A stretch of 64,000 nucleotides of DNA, taken from contig NZ_JALPRR010000004.1 of assembly GCF_023630205.1 (NCBI RefSeq), positions 372,001 through 436,000 on the forward strand, given 5' to 3'. The notes under the pieces are model-generated. The model was not told the origin of the DNA, searched no databases, and saw only the letters and a list, made by a program, of their open reading frames with translations. A program made the position numbers and the translations under genes. This stretch comes from Pontibacter ruber (GTDB lineage: Bacteria > Bacteroidota > Bacteroidia > Cytophagales > Hymenobacteraceae). The first letter of the stretch is position 1. Each line of letters opens with the position of its first letter. Of this stretch, positions 52,023 through 61,793 are shown piece after piece.

Positions 52023-52775
52023 ATGCCTAAGATTGCTCTTGTAACCGGGGTTACCTCCGGTATTGGCCGGGCCACCGCCATTGCCCTTGCTAAGTATGGC
52101 TATCACATCATCGGCACCGGACGCAGAGCCGATCGCCTGGAAACGCTGAAGCAGGAAATTACAGAAGTGCCTGTGTTTACGCTGCAGTTCGATGTGCGTG
52201 ATAAAGAGGCGGTGCAGCAGGCTTTGACAAACCTGCCGGAGGAGTGGCAGAACATAGAGGTGTTGGTAAACAACGCCGGCAATGCCCACGGACTGGCCCC
52301 GATCCACAACGGTGCTGTAGAAGACTGGGATGCCATGCTCGACATAAACGTGAAAGGCTTGCTTTATGTAACCAACGCCGTGCTTCCGCTGATGCAGGAG
52401 CGAAAGAAAGGCCATATCATCAACATTGGTTCTATTGCAGGTAAAGAAGTGTATGCCAATGGCAACGTGTACTGTGCATCTAAATTTGCAGTAGACGCTA
52501 TTTCCAAGGCCATGCGCATCGACCTGATACAGGAAGGTATCAAAGTATCGGAAGTAAACCCCGGCTTGGTAGAAACGGAATTTTCTGAGGTACGTTTTAA
52601 GGGCGATACAGAGCGTGCCGCTACGGTGTACCAGGGCTATGAGCCGCTGAGGGCAGAGGATATCGCAGACCTAATCGCGTTTATTGTTAGCAGGCCGGCA
52701 CATGTGAACCTGGCTGAGGTGCTGGTACTACCTGCAGCACAGGCTTCCGCTACCATCGTGCATAAACAGCTTTAG
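52023..52775 (+). CDS. SDR family oxidoreductase (YdfG-like)
   Basis: 250 residues from ATG 52023, five bases after the porT stop; an in-frame TTG start inside porT is less likely. Cofactor loop TGVTSGIGRATAIAL near 9-23, GRRADRL (NADP-type Arg), NNAGNAHG near 84-91, catalytic NIGSIAGKEVY and YCASKFAVDA near 148-160. The ending IVSRPAHVNLAEVLVLP matches the YdfG/serine-dehydrogenase-like group acting on 3-hydroxy acids. Last gene of the ubiE-porT transcript, closed by a terminator. Confidence 0.9.
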   Translation: MPKIALVTGVTSGIGRATAIALAKYGYHIIGTGRRADRLETLKQEITEVPVFTLQFDVRDKEAVQQALTNLPEEWQNIEVLVNNAGNAHGLAPIHNGAVEDWDAMLDINVKGLLYVTNAVLPLMQERKKGHIINIGSIAGKEVYANGNVYCASKFAVDAISKAMRIDLIQEGIKVSEVNPGLVETEFSEVRFKGDTERAATVYQGYEPLRAEDIADLIAFIVSRPAHVNLAEVLVLPAAQASATIVHKQL

Positions 52776-52808
52776 AAGCAATATAAGTAAACGAAGCTTT
52801 TTAGCTAA

Positions 52809-52850
52809 CAAAGCAGCCTGCTGAACCCAAGTGGCCAGCAGGCTGCTTTG
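52809..52850 (+). terminator. Terminator after the SDR gene
   Basis: 15-bp perfect stem CAAAGCAGCCTGCTG / CAGCAGGCTGCTTTG, 12-base loop, then five T. Confidence 0.9.
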
Positions 52851-52890
52851 TTTTTATAACCTGCAAGTATAAGGTAAACGCCGATTCAGT

Positions 52891-54504
52891 TTAATCGAGG
52901 TAGTAGCGTAACAGCCAGCCGGTGCCATCGAATATGGTGGCTGCTGGCTTATCATTTGCTTTTGTAGAAGTATACTTATCGAGCTGGTAGGTATTGCGGT
53001 AACTGGAGTCTTCGATGTAAATACTTTTGCCTAAGCGGCTTTCCTGGGCATGTACCGCATAACTATCGTCGCCTGCCCCTCCATACAGGCTGATCTTTAT
53101 TTTAGGCTTTCTGTTACCGTTTACATGTAACACGTCATCCCCATCCAGGCCGTACAAGTCCAACTTCTTTGTTTCTGATTCCAGAAAAGTCCGGTCGTAT
53201 AAAAGCTGCTGCCGGTCGCCTTTCTTTGATAGTTCATACACCTGCACGCGTACCCGCTCTTCCGGCAGCACCTCCACCAGAAAGCTTTCCTGTTTGTCGG
53301 TGCCTACTATGTTCACTTCACGGGCCAGGGCTTTGTAGTACTTCCGGGCAGTTGCACGAAGGTCGTCGCGGCGTGACTCCAGGCGATTGATGATAGGCCG
53401 GGCAGTGAGTTTATAGATGGTATCTGGCAAGGCTCTGAGAGAGCTTTCAATTATCTGATCGGTCAGTTCCGATCTTATGCTATCTGCAATCTCTTCCCAG
53501 TCCTGCAGCGTAAGTTCGGCCAGCAGCAGCTCGTCCAGGTTTCTGCCGCTCTTGTTAAGAGACTCCACGTTGTGTATCTCTGAGCGGAAGGTTTGGAATT
53601 GCTCCTTCAGCTTGGTTCGCATGAAGAGCCAGGGTATGATGGCATCGTTTAACCTGTAGTAGATGTTATCGCGGTCGCGGGGAACGGCTCTGTAAACGGT
53701 AGTGCTGTCGCCTTCGAACTCTGCCCACCGCCAGTTGCCTTCGTGCCGGCTCCAGTCGCCGAGCAGCATGTCAAACAGGCGCGAGCGCAAAAAGAAACGT
53801 GCATCGACCTTGCTGTTGTTGCTGAGCAGGCGGTGCTCCAGCATACTCTTGGTGCTCTTTACATCCTGGGCGTAACCAAAACGGGCCACATCGGTTTGCT
53901 CCCCATCCGGGCGGCGCTCCAGCATGGCCATTACCCCTCCAAAGGTATCCATGTACTTACCCAGCCGTGGGTCGTGCGGGATGTACACCAGCTCGGGCTC
54001 GACACTGTAAATACCGATCGCATCGGCCATAGCAGGAACCGTAAGGCTGGCGTAGGGGTGCGTGGCAGAGGTTGCATCGCGTGCAATGTTGGCAATATAA
54101 CTTTTCTGCATCCACTGAGGCATCACGCTGGCGGGCTCCTTGTCTACGGAGCGTAACACGTATTCCCGGCCTTTTTTATCTTCAAGCCGCAGGTTTAGTG
54201 TCTGTCTGCTGCCGCCTTGCTGCGTGGGGGTAAGCCCTCCCTTTTCTTTGCCGATGTCCAGCACCCGTACTTCAACCGGAGTAGTCCAGGCTTTGCGGTA
54301 GTGCTCGCCGTAAAAGAAGCGGTGCAATCTGCTGCGTCCGTAATGTGCCCCGGCTGCTATCCTGATCGTACTGTCGCTGTAGTCGGGGATGGTGGTGCTG
54401 ATCTGGGCGGGAGGGGGTACCTGTTGTACGGTATGGCTGAAGCGTTCGCTGCAACCCAGGCAGATAACCACCAGGAAGATGAATAACAAAGCACGCTTAC
54501 CCAT
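52891..54504 (-). CDS. Lipoprotein with atypical kinase-like domain, copy 2
   Basis: 537 residues from ATG 54504. Lipobox VICLGC (C18). The central region shows a kinase-like layout of the Fam20/HipA/CotH sort: basic strand YVLRSVDKEP (K122), catalytic-loop look-alike LLGDWSRHEGNW (D250, H254, N257) and a metal-binding look-alike VPRDRDNIYY (D277, D279). The C-terminal 120 residues are beta-rich with GLDGDD and GGAGDDSY, calcium-repeat-like turns. Activity is inferred only. Paralogue of the next gene upstream, 74 bases apart. In many Bacteroidota this domain continues into an Omp85-like barrel; here it stops. Confidence 0.72.
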   Translation of the reverse strand: MGKRALLFIFLVVICLGCSERFSHTVQQVPPPAQISTTIPDYSDSTIRIAAGAHYGRSRLHRFFYGEHYRKAWTTPVEVRVLDIGKEKGGLTPTQQGGSRQTLNLRLEDKKGREYVLRSVDKEPASVMPQWMQKSYIANIARDATSATHPYASLTVPAMADAIGIYSVEPELVYIPHDPRLGKYMDTFGGVMAMLERRPDGEQTDVARFGYAQDVKSTKSMLEHRLLSNNSKVDARFFLRSRLFDMLLGDWSRHEGNWRWAEFEGDSTTVYRAVPRDRDNIYYRLNDAIIPWLFMRTKLKEQFQTFRSEIHNVESLNKSGRNLDELLLAELTLQDWEEIADSIRSELTDQIIESSLRALPDTIYKLTARPIINRLESRRDDLRATARKYYKALAREVNIVGTDKQESFLVEVLPEERVRVQVYELSKKGDRQQLLYDRTFLESETKKLDLYGLDGDDVLHVNGNRKPKIKISLYGGAGDDSYAVHAQESRLGKSIYIEDSSYRNTYQLDKYTSTKANDKPAATIFDGTGWLLRYYLD

Positions 54505-54578
54505 ATAAAATTCTATACCTGTAGGTTTGCGCTTGCAGGTATAGGATAAAGGCTTTTCTGTGGAGTGTGGAAGCATGG

Positions 54579-56171
54579 TTAAAAACCTTCTCTGTCGAAG
54601 GCGTGTACCCGAACATCGTGGGTGCGTTTGTCTTTGGTTTCGCGGTCACCCTCAAGCTCAGTGCCACGCTTGGTGTCGTATACATAGGTGCTCTTGCGGC
54701 CTTGTTTTACACGTGAAGTATCTTTTATCTCGTCTTCGCCCAGGCCCCCAACAATCACTACCTTTATACCTTTGTTTACTTCTCCTTCAACCTTGAACTT
54801 GTCGTCGCCTGCCAGGCCGTGCAGCGTTATCAGTTCTGTTTCGGAGTGCTTGAATACCCGGTGGTATATCTGCTTTTTGTCTGAATCGCGGGTTATGGTT
54901 ACAGCTGTCTCTTCATCGTTCAGGCGTTTTACCTCAAAATCTTCGTCCTCGTCTGTGCCAGCTACTAGTGCTTCCTTGGCCAGATGCTTGTAAAATTCCT
55001 GTGCAGCCTTATCCAGGTTGTCCCGGCGATTTTTCAGCATGCGTATGGTTTTCTCACCTACCAGTTGGTAAGCTGCCTGTGGGTATTGGCGCACCGCGCG
55101 CTCGATTACTTCGTCTGTCAGGGCTTGCTGCAATTCCTTAGCCAGTTCCTGAAATTCTTCTGCCGTCACCTCGTTCAGAGCACGTTCGTCAATAAACTTT
55201 GAGTTGATCATCAGCGCGTATACATCTTCGTACTCGTCGTCGAAAGACTCAAATTTACGGATGGCCCAGTTGCGGCTGAACAGCCACGGGATCAGCCCAT
55301 CCTCGAACTTGTAAAAGGAGTTGTCGCGGTCTTTGGGAATAGGGCGGTAAATGGTTTCGTCGTCTTCTTTGTATTCGATCCAGTCCCACTGCCCTTCGTG
55401 CCGGTCCCAGTCGTTTATGAAAAGATCAAAGAGACGGGCCTTGGCAAAAGCTTTCTGGTCGATGAAGTGGCTGTTTTTCCCGAAGCGGTTATTCAGCATT
55501 TTCTCAGAGCCGACTATGTCTTTTGCGTTACCCATTTCCGGGGTTATACTTTTGTCGTTCGTATACTTTTCCTCAATCAGGAAGACTTTATCGCTGAAGA
55601 GTTTCTGGTGCTCATCAAATGAATTATCGGAAGGATGCACGTACACCAGTTTGGGGTTAGAATGCGGGATTGCCGCTGCCTCTGCCATAGGAGGTATAAT
55701 GAAGGCGCCATAGGGGTTAATGGCAGAAGTCTGATCCCGTATGATGTTGGCAACGAAGGTCTTTCTCCAGATTTTAGGAAGCACTTCAACCGGATCTTTG
55801 TCCAGGGAACGCAGTGCGTAAGAGAAGCCGTTTTTGTCGACTAAGGTGAGGCTGGTGGTCTGGAATCCGCCTCCCAGCTTTTCGATCTCAAGGCCTCCTT
55901 TTTCTTTTTCGATATCGAGAACAGGCACTGTAACGGGGGCAGTCCACAACGCCCGGTTGTGCCAGCCCCAGAACAGGTTATGAAAGCCGCTGCGCTTGTA
56001 ATGTTTGCCAGCTTGTATGGTAACGCTATCAACAGAAGCAGGAGCCTCTTTTAGTTGTTGGTAAACAGCAGGATCAGCCACGGGGGTTTTAGCAAAAAAG
56101 TTTTTGCGGGCGCACCCGAACGAAAGGGTCGTGAGGAAAACAAGCAACGCTTGCCTGTAATATCTTTTCAT
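54579..56171 (-). CDS. Lipoprotein with atypical kinase-like domain, copy 1
   Basis: 530 residues from ATG 56171, which opens directly into a lipoprotein signal peptide (TTLSFGC lipobox); an upstream in-frame ATG is rejected. Same layout as the neighbouring copy: GKHYKRSGFHNLFWGWHNR, YALRSLDKDP, LFINDWDRHEGQWDW, IPKDRDNSFYKFEDGLIPWL. The C-terminal GLAGDDKFKVEG, GGLGEDE turns are beta-rich. All putative catalytic residues are kept in both copies. Envelope-exposed by its lipobox. The copies are diverged, so the duplication is old. Confidence 0.72.
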   Translation of the reverse strand: MKRYYRQALLVFLTTLSFGCARKNFFAKTPVADPAVYQQLKEAPASVDSVTIQAGKHYKRSGFHNLFWGWHNRALWTAPVTVPVLDIEKEKGGLEIEKLGGGFQTTSLTLVDKNGFSYALRSLDKDPVEVLPKIWRKTFVANIIRDQTSAINPYGAFIIPPMAEAAAIPHSNPKLVYVHPSDNSFDEHQKLFSDKVFLIEEKYTNDKSITPEMGNAKDIVGSEKMLNNRFGKNSHFIDQKAFAKARLFDLFINDWDRHEGQWDWIEYKEDDETIYRPIPKDRDNSFYKFEDGLIPWLFSRNWAIRKFESFDDEYEDVYALMINSKFIDERALNEVTAEEFQELAKELQQALTDEVIERAVRQYPQAAYQLVGEKTIRMLKNRRDNLDKAAQEFYKHLAKEALVAGTDEDEDFEVKRLNDEETAVTITRDSDKKQIYHRVFKHSETELITLHGLAGDDKFKVEGEVNKGIKVVIVGGLGEDEIKDTSRVKQGRKSTYVYDTKRGTELEGDRETKDKRTHDVRVHAFDREGF

Positions 56172-56456
56172 AAGATGTGGATGGAACAATTTATGAGTGT
56201 ATCTAACGTAAAACAGGTATAATGTTTTCATGTGAGCGTCTGCAACCTCAATGGCAAGTGGGATTGAAACCATGGCAGACGGTAGCAGGGGAGGTGCAGT
56301 TTTGCAAAAGCAAGTGTACCGGAAGTATGGCAGGAGGCCTGTAGCGAAGGCAGTTGCTTGTGTTGCCCCAGGAAAAGTGTGGGAGCAGGTGTACCGGGTT
56401 ATGCCACGCTGCAGGCAGAGGAGTTGAACTGAAGAGGGGTAAAAGCAAATCAGCAG

Positions 56457-57389
56457 CTAAAAGCTGCTGATCATGTTCTTGTATAACCTGTTGGAGCTCC
56501 AGTAACCACTGGCGATGATGCGGCGCACGGTATAGAGTGGCTCCTGCTCGTCACGTTTGGCCGCCAGCTGAAAGGCGCCTTTAACGCCGCGCTTCTGCAG
56601 TTCCGGTATAGCCTGTTCGTTCCACAATCCGAAAGGATAGGCAAAGTATAACGTGGGTTTTCCGGTGATAGCCTCCAGCTGCCTGGCCGGTTTCTCGATC
56701 TGCTTCACCCAATCCTCACCCTGGTATTTCTTTACATTATGATGGTCCCAGGTATGGGAACCGATGGCATGGCCTCTGTCCGAAAGCTCTTTTACCTGCG
56801 CTTTGCTCATGTAGTTTGGCCTGCCCAGCGACACCGTCATCACAAAGAAAACACCTTTAAAGCCATACTTCTCCAGCTCCGGGGCGGCTACGGTGTACTG
56901 GTCGAGGTTGGTATCGTCGAAGGTAAGCAGGATGGGCTTATCAGGTAGCGGGACACCGGTGGTCAGGTAGGCAAACAACTGATCCGGAAGGATGGTATGG
57001 TAGCCGCTATCGGCCAGCATGCGGATCTGCTCCCGGAAACGGTCTGTAGGTACAATGTAGTCTTTGGCTGCTTTGGAGTCAGAAGCTTTCCAGTCGCGGA
57101 TCTGGTGGTAGCACAGGATGGGCACCTGCTTCCGGGAAAGTATAGTAGCAGCGTCGGCGATGGTAGAAGTGGTGTCCTTCGTTAGCCCTTCTGCAGGAGC
57201 CTGTGCTGCAGGTAAAGTAGGAGCAGAATCTGCGGAAGCAACTAAAGGTGCAGAAGTTTCGATTACCGGTTGCGCTGTCTGTTCTGATCTGTGCTCTTCT
57301 GCTGCGGTGCAGGCAGAAAGTATAACTATACTTGTAAGCGCAAGCGTCTTAAGTATAGGAGTAAGGGTAAGCTTAGGTATAAAGTGCAT
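56457..57389 (-). CDS. Polysaccharide deacetylase (NodB) lipoprotein
   Basis: 310 residues. Lipobox VILSAC (C27), a disordered linker to about 88, then a NodB domain. LCYHQIRD near 97-104, the TFDD metal motif as ILLTFDDTNLDQY near 156-168 and the His motif IGSHTWDHHNV near 216-226 are present. The canonical TFDDG has Thr in place of Gly, as in several carbohydrate esterase 4 variants. It would remove N-acetyl groups from a surface or wall glycan. Downstream of the protoglobin gene, with 80 bases between. Confidence 0.88.
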   Translation of the reverse strand: MHFIPKLTLTPILKTLALTSIVILSACTAAEEHRSEQTAQPVIETSAPLVASADSAPTLPAAQAPAEGLTKDTTSTIADAATILSRKQVPILCYHQIRDWKASDSKAAKDYIVPTDRFREQIRMLADSGYHTILPDQLFAYLTTGVPLPDKPILLTFDDTNLDQYTVAAPELEKYGFKGVFFVMTVSLGRPNYMSKAQVKELSDRGHAIGSHTWDHHNVKKYQGEDWVKQIEKPARQLEAITGKPTLYFAYPFGLWNEQAIPELQKRGVKGAFQLAAKRDEQEPLYTVRRIIASGYWSSNRLYKNMISSF

Positions 57390-57469
57390 GAGTGGCAGGC
57401 AGAAAAAACGCCTGCCTTAAGTAAAGTATAATTTCAGCAGAAGGCAAGGATTTTACAAAGCGCACTCTG

Positions 57470-58045
57470 TTAAAATTCTCCCTTATGCACGTAGGGGTAC
57501 GTCCAAAGTATGGCTGTGAGCGTAACCGCTTTAAACCAGGCATGGTACATCTTGTCAACCGTTTCTGCATCGTGCCCTTTGTTGGCCAGAAAGCTTTTTA
57601 TAGTTGCCGTGATCGGATAGATGAACGCGACAATGTAGCGGTAGTGAATGATAGGAGCGGCATCAACATGATCGGTTTGGTTTTTCTTGGTGCTGTGGTG
57701 GCGCAAGGCGATCTCATGCTGGTAATTGAGCCATTCCTGATCATAAGGGCGGTTGCATAAATCCAGAATCCACTGCTCGAACCGTTCCCGCACCGCTGCC
57801 AGGTATTTCTGATTCGGCTGTCCGTCTTTAGAAAAGTAGTAGAGCAAATGCTCGTTATTTCCTACAAAACCATACCAGAGGTCGAGCACCTGGCTTGTCT
57901 GGTCCTGCAGCACCTCGCCTGCTAAACGTAAGTATTTTTCATCTTCGGCTGTAAACAAGACTGTTTTCTTTAACAGGTCCAGCTCTTGCAGCGACACTGG
58001 AGAAGTTGCCACCTTCCCGTAATCATATCCTTGTATTGTTTTCAT
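57470..58045 (-). CDS. Protoglobin
   Basis: 191 residues, single-domain globin-coupled-sensor-type protoglobin without output domain. It aligns by eye throughout with Methanosarcina acetivorans protoglobin: N-terminal IQGYDYGKV, LFTAEDEKYLRLAGEVL, WYGFVGNNEHLLYYF (distal W57, Y58), RFEQWILDLCN, and LRHHSTKKNQTD with proximal His at 117. VAFIYPITATIKSFLANKGH near 140-159 and the terminal WTYPYVHKGEF also match. It binds haem and likely O2, CO or NO. Its role here is unknown. Confidence 0.93.
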   Translation of the reverse strand: MKTIQGYDYGKVATSPVSLQELDLLKKTVLFTAEDEKYLRLAGEVLQDQTSQVLDLWYGFVGNNEHLLYYFSKDGQPNQKYLAAVRERFEQWILDLCNRPYDQEWLNYQHEIALRHHSTKKNQTDHVDAAPIIHYRYIVAFIYPITATIKSFLANKGHDAETVDKMYHAWFKAVTLTAILWTYPYVHKGEF

Positions 58046-58181
58046 GGTATAGATTAATTAGTCCTTACCTAAAATATGGATAAAATAGCTTTGCTGATAA
58101 AGTTGAGGGCTTATTTTGGTGAGTTTAGGTTAAGTGTGGGTGAGCAGTCGCAGGTATAGCTTCAGAAGATAGTTGGCAAGT

Positions 58182-58229
58182 ATAAAAACATAGGGCCTGA
58201 GACATCTGCCTCAGGCCCTATGTTTTTAT
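58182..58229 (-). terminator. Terminator after the OmpA gene
   Basis: 20-bp perfect arms, ATAAAAACATAGGGCCTGAG and its complement, eight-base loop, in front of the protoglobin gene. The left arm begins inside AAGTATAAAA. Confidence 0.9.
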
Positions 58230-58248
58230 TTAACAGCGCTCCATGCTG

Positions 58249-59469
58249 TTAGCGTTTTACAAATTCTACGCGCCTGTTGCTTGATTTGGCTTCAACGGTG
58301 TTGTTCTTGTCTATTGGCTTAGTCTCACCCAGCCCTTTAGCGTCCAGTCTGTCAGCCTTGATGCCTTGCTCTACCAGGTATGCTTTCACGGCTTCAGCAC
58401 GCTGCTGGCTTAACTTCATGTTAGAGTTGTCGTCGCCGTCGCTGTCGGTGTGGCCTTCTACAGTAAAATTCAGGGTAGGCTGCTCCTGCATTAACTGGGC
58501 TATACTTGCCAGCGTACCCACCGACTCAGGGCGTATGGTTGCCTGGTTCACATCGAACTTAATGCCGTAGGTAACGATCCTGCCGTCAGCCATTACCTGG
58601 TCGTATAGTTTTTTGCCACCTTCCGCTACCAGCACATTCTTCACCATTGTGTTGGCATCAATACGTTTATCAATCTCGATGCGGAGGCCGGTTGGCTTGC
58701 CCTGCACATTTGGTATGTTTATCAGGCGCTGATTGTCAAGGTATACTTTCATGCTGCGTTTGTTAAAAGCAATAGCCACGTGGCGCCATTGGCTTTTCAC
58801 TTCCTGCGCTGCCAGTTCCTCTGACTCCGATCCAAAATCTTTAAAGCGGGCGCTGTTGGCTCTTATGGCAATCGGATCCCAAAAATGGCCATTTATGTCC
58901 TCTTTATAGGTTTTAGAATCGTTTACCAGGTAAATATCATACTCCACATTCGGGTTGTCTGAGTCGAAGAAAATATCCATTTCTATCGTAAAGGTTTCAG
59001 GCAACCACTGTTCTTTGTTCATCAGCGGTTTTATACTTGTGCCATAGCTCACCAGGTTTATAACGCGGTCGTTGCCAAACATGGCTACTTCCGCGTTGCC
59101 ATCATTCAGATCCCAGCGCGAAGGGAATTCACCTATTTCTTCACCAGCCAGGTTATCGGAGAAAAGTACTTTATGGCCAGCCACAAAATCATACTTCGAC
59201 CAGGCTTTCATTTTGCCTGTTTCTGTGGCTGTTGCGCCGCCGCCACCTCCGGTTTCGGTTTCGCCAGCTGCTGCTTTGGCTGCTTTATTACCTGCTGAAG
59301 GCTTTTTACCATCCACGGCACCGTCAATCGTTTTATCAATTTTCTGGTCGATCTTCTGGTTTACTTTGTTTTTGATCTTGTCGCCGATGTTGAATTGGGC
59401 ATAGGTGGGAACGCAAAATAGTAATGCCATTGCCGCCACACCCGTGGCAGTTGATAATTTATTTTTCAT
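58249..59469 (-). CDS. Secreted OmpA-family protein with LamG-like middle
   Basis: 406 residues. Signal peptide ending PTYA (about 24), a Lys/Asp-rich helical stretch (NKVNQKIDQKIDKTIDG near 34-51) and Gly/Ala-rich linker to about 85. A beta-sandwich region near 95-275 resembles concanavalin/LamG domains (FTIEMDIFFDSDNPNVEYDI, WRHVAIAFNKRSMKVYLDN). Then an OmpA peptidoglycan-binding domain (about 285-406) with FTVEGHTDSDGDD and LSQQRAEAVKAYL. A -7 box is 26 bases upstream. Confidence 0.88.
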   Translation of the reverse strand: MKNKLSTATGVAAMALLFCVPTYAQFNIGDKIKNKVNQKIDQKIDKTIDGAVDGKKPSAGNKAAKAAAGETETGGGGGATATETGKMKAWSKYDFVAGHKVLFSDNLAGEEIGEFPSRWDLNDGNAEVAMFGNDRVINLVSYGTSIKPLMNKEQWLPETFTIEMDIFFDSDNPNVEYDIYLVNDSKTYKEDINGHFWDPIAIRANSARFKDFGSESEELAAQEVKSQWRHVAIAFNKRSMKVYLDNQRLINIPNVQGKPTGLRIEIDKRIDANTMVKNVLVAEGGKKLYDQVMADGRIVTYGIKFDVNQATIRPESVGTLASIAQLMQEQPTLNFTVEGHTDSDGDDNSNMKLSQQRAEAVKAYLVEQGIKADRLDAKGLGETKPIDKNNTVEAKSSNRRVEFVKR

Positions 59470-59494
59470 AGTTTTTTGGAATTGTACTTAGGAT

Positions 59495-59502
59495 CAAAAG
59501 TA
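59495..59502 (-). promoter_or_regulatory. -7 promoter box of the OmpA gene
   Basis: Minus-strand TACTTTTG fits TAnnTTTG, 26 bases before the start. Confidence 0.45.
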
Positions 59503-59711
59503 TAAAAAAATATAATTATAATTGCAGGTAATAGGAATTTAACTAGTGAATGCCTGTTTACAGACAGTCGGTGGATGATTAGAGTAGATAAGAGGATACT
59601 TGGAAAAGTATAAATGTTGGAGGGTTGAGTGGTTGACACCGTTCCATTAGTAGTTTATTGCTGGAAATATTAACCTTCTAATGTGCCTTCAGGTAAGTTA
59701 TTGTAAAACAA

Positions 59712-59745
59712 AAAGCCCCACTCAGCTTTTGCCAAGTGGGGCTTT
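59712..59745 (-). terminator. Terminator of typA
   Basis: 11-bp stem AAAGCCCCACT / AGTGGGGCTTT, 12-base loop, just after the typA stop. Confidence 0.85.
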
Positions 59746-59766
59746 CATTATTATTAGAAGTATAGC

Positions 59767-61578
59767 TTATGCTACTTCTTCTTTCTTGCTCATGCGGTTA
59801 CGCTCGTTCTCGTCGAGGTAGATCTTACGCATACGGATGCTCTTCGGCGTTACTTCCAGGTACTCATCTTTCTGGATGTACTCCATGGCTTCTTCCAGCG
59901 AAAACTGCTTGGCAGGTGCGATCTTCACGTTGTCATCAGAGCCGGAAGCACGCATGTTGGTCAGCTTCTTGCCTTTCTGGATGTTCACCGTGATATCGTT
60001 CTGGCGGTTGTGCTCACCAATTACCTGACCCATGTATACATCTACACCCGGATCAACGAAGAATACCCCTCTGTCCTGCAGCTTGTCGATAGAATAAGCA
60101 GTACCCGGGCCTGTCTCCATAGAGATGATCGAACCGTTGTTACGGCCAGGGATCGTTCCTTTGTATGGCTCGTAAGCCAGGAAGCGGTGGTTCATGATGG
60201 CTTCACCGGCAGTAGCTGTCAGTACGTTGTTACGCAGACCGATCAGACCACGCGAGGGAATCGTGAACTCCAGGTGCTGCAGGTCTCCCTTAGGCTCCAT
60301 TACGTTCAACTCACCTTTACGCATCGATACCAGCTCAATTACTTTACCGGCAGTTTCTTCCGGCACGTCCACTACCAGTTGCTCGATTGGCTCGTGACGA
60401 ACGCCGTCAATTTCTTTAAAGATTACCTGTGGCTGACCTACCTGCAGCTCATAGCCTTCGCGGCGCATGGTTTCGATAAGTACAGACAAGTGCAGGATAC
60501 CACGACCAAATACCAGGAAGGTATCTTCACGGTCAGTTTCCTGTACGCGGAGTGCCAAGTTTTTCTCAGTTTCTTTGAACAGGCGGTCGCGCAGGTGGCG
60601 TGATGTTACGAACTTACCCTCTTTACCAAAGAAAGGAGAGTTGTTGATCGTGAACAGCATGTTCATAGTAGGCTCATCGATAGAGATACGCTGCAGTGGC
60701 TCAGGGTTCTCAGCATCAGCAATAGTATCACCAATATCGAAACCTTCTATACCTGTTACAGCGCAGATCTCGCCGGCAGATACTTCCTGAACTGTTTTCT
60801 TGCCAAGGCCTTCAAATACCTGAAGTTCTTTGATACGACCTTTCTTGATAGAACCATCAGCTTTGCAAAGCGAGATAGGCATACCTTCTTTCAGAGTACC
60901 ACGGTGCACACGACCGATAGCGATACGACCTACGAAAGAAGAATAGTCAAGCGACGTGATCTGCATCTGCGGCGTTCCTTCACGGAACGGAGCAGCAGGG
61001 ATCACATCAATGATAGCATCTAAAAGAGGAGTAATGTTGTCAGTTGGCTGAGTCCAGTCGGTACTCATCCAACCCTGCTTAGAAGAACCATACAGCGTTG
61101 TGAAATCCAACTGGTCTTCTGTAGCGTCCAGGTTAAACATCAGGTCAAATACCTGCTCGTGTACCTCGTCCGGACGGCAGTTCTCTTTGTCTACTTTGTT
61201 TACCACCACGATCGGCTTCAGGCCAAGCTGAATAGCTTTACCCAATACGAAACGTGTCTGTGGCATGGCTCCTTCAAATGCATCTACCAGCAGCAGTACG
61301 CCGTCGGCCATTTTCAGTACGCGCTCTACCTCACCACCAAAGTCGGCGTGACCAGGTGTGTCGATGATGTTGATTTTAACGTCTTTGTAGCGAACAGACA
61401 CGTTTTTGGAAACGATCGTGATGCCACGCTCGCGCTCCAGGTCGTTGTTGTCCAGGATCAGGTCGTCGAACTGCTGGTGCTCAGCAAAAAGCTTAGAAGC
61501 GTGGATAATCTTGTCCACGAGCGTTGTTTTGCCGTGGTCTACGTGTGCGATGATCGCGATATTTCGAATGTTCTGCAT
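59767..61578 (-). CDS. typA: Translational GTPase TypA/BipA
   Basis: 603 residues. Ribosome-associated GTPase needed at low temperature and under stress. G1 [14 protein letters not shown] near 11-24, G3 [17 protein letters not shown]4 NKVDKE. EF-G-like domains II, III and V follow, with the TypA-specific C-terminus ([21 protein letters not shown]). A -7 box lies 20 bases upstream. Confidence 0.96.
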   Translation of the reverse strand: MQNIRNIAIIAHVDHGKTTLVDKIIHASKLFAEHQQFDDLILDNNDLERERGITIVSKNVSVRYKDVKINIIDTPGHADFGGEVERVLKMADGVLLLVDAFEGAMPQTRFVLGKAIQLGLKPIVVVNKVDKENCRPDEVHEQVFDLMFNLDATEDQLDFTTLYGSSKQGWMSTDWTQPTDNITPLLDAIIDVIPAAPFREGTPQMQITSLDYSSFVGRIAIGRVHRGTLKEGMPISLCKADGSIKKGRIKELQVFEGLGKKTVQEVSAGEICAVTGIEGFDIGDTIADAENPEPLQRISIDEPTMNMLFTINNSPFFGKEGKFVTSRHLRDRLFKETEKNLALRVQETDREDTFLVFGRGILHLSVLIETMRREGYELQVGQPQVIFKEIDGVRHEPIEQLVVDVPEETAGKVIELVSMRKGELNVMEPKGDLQHLEFTIPSRGLIGLRNNVLTATAGEAIMNHRFLAYEPYKGTIPGRNNGSIISMETGPGTAYSIDKLQDRGVFFVDPGVDVYMGQVIGEHNRQNDITVNIQKGKKLTNMRASGSDDNVKIAPAKQFSLEEAMEYIQKDEYLEVTPKSIRMRKIYLDENERNRMSKKEEVA

Positions 61579-61598
61579 TGAATTGGTTTTTCGAGCCG

Positions 61599-61606
61599 CA
61601 AAAGTA
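61599..61606 (-). promoter_or_regulatory. -7 promoter box of typA
   Basis: Minus-strand TACTTTTG fits TAnnTTTG, 20 bases before the typA start. Confidence 0.5.
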
Positions 61607-61793
61607 CTAAAAAGGGTTCATATTTTTAGTATGCTGCTCGAAATAAACAGGTTATGATACTATTAATTTCTTTGTAGCCAGCTAACTGGCTCTTGTTATG
61701 TGGCAAACATAAGGCGGGCGGGCTTTGTTCAATAAGTAATTAAATAATAAAAACCCGGAAAGCCGGAGGCGCTTCCATTTCGTAAGTTTTAGT

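Noticed and set aside
60010-60603. 197-codon open frame antisense to typA
   Set aside because: Antisense shadow of typA, low-information sequence.
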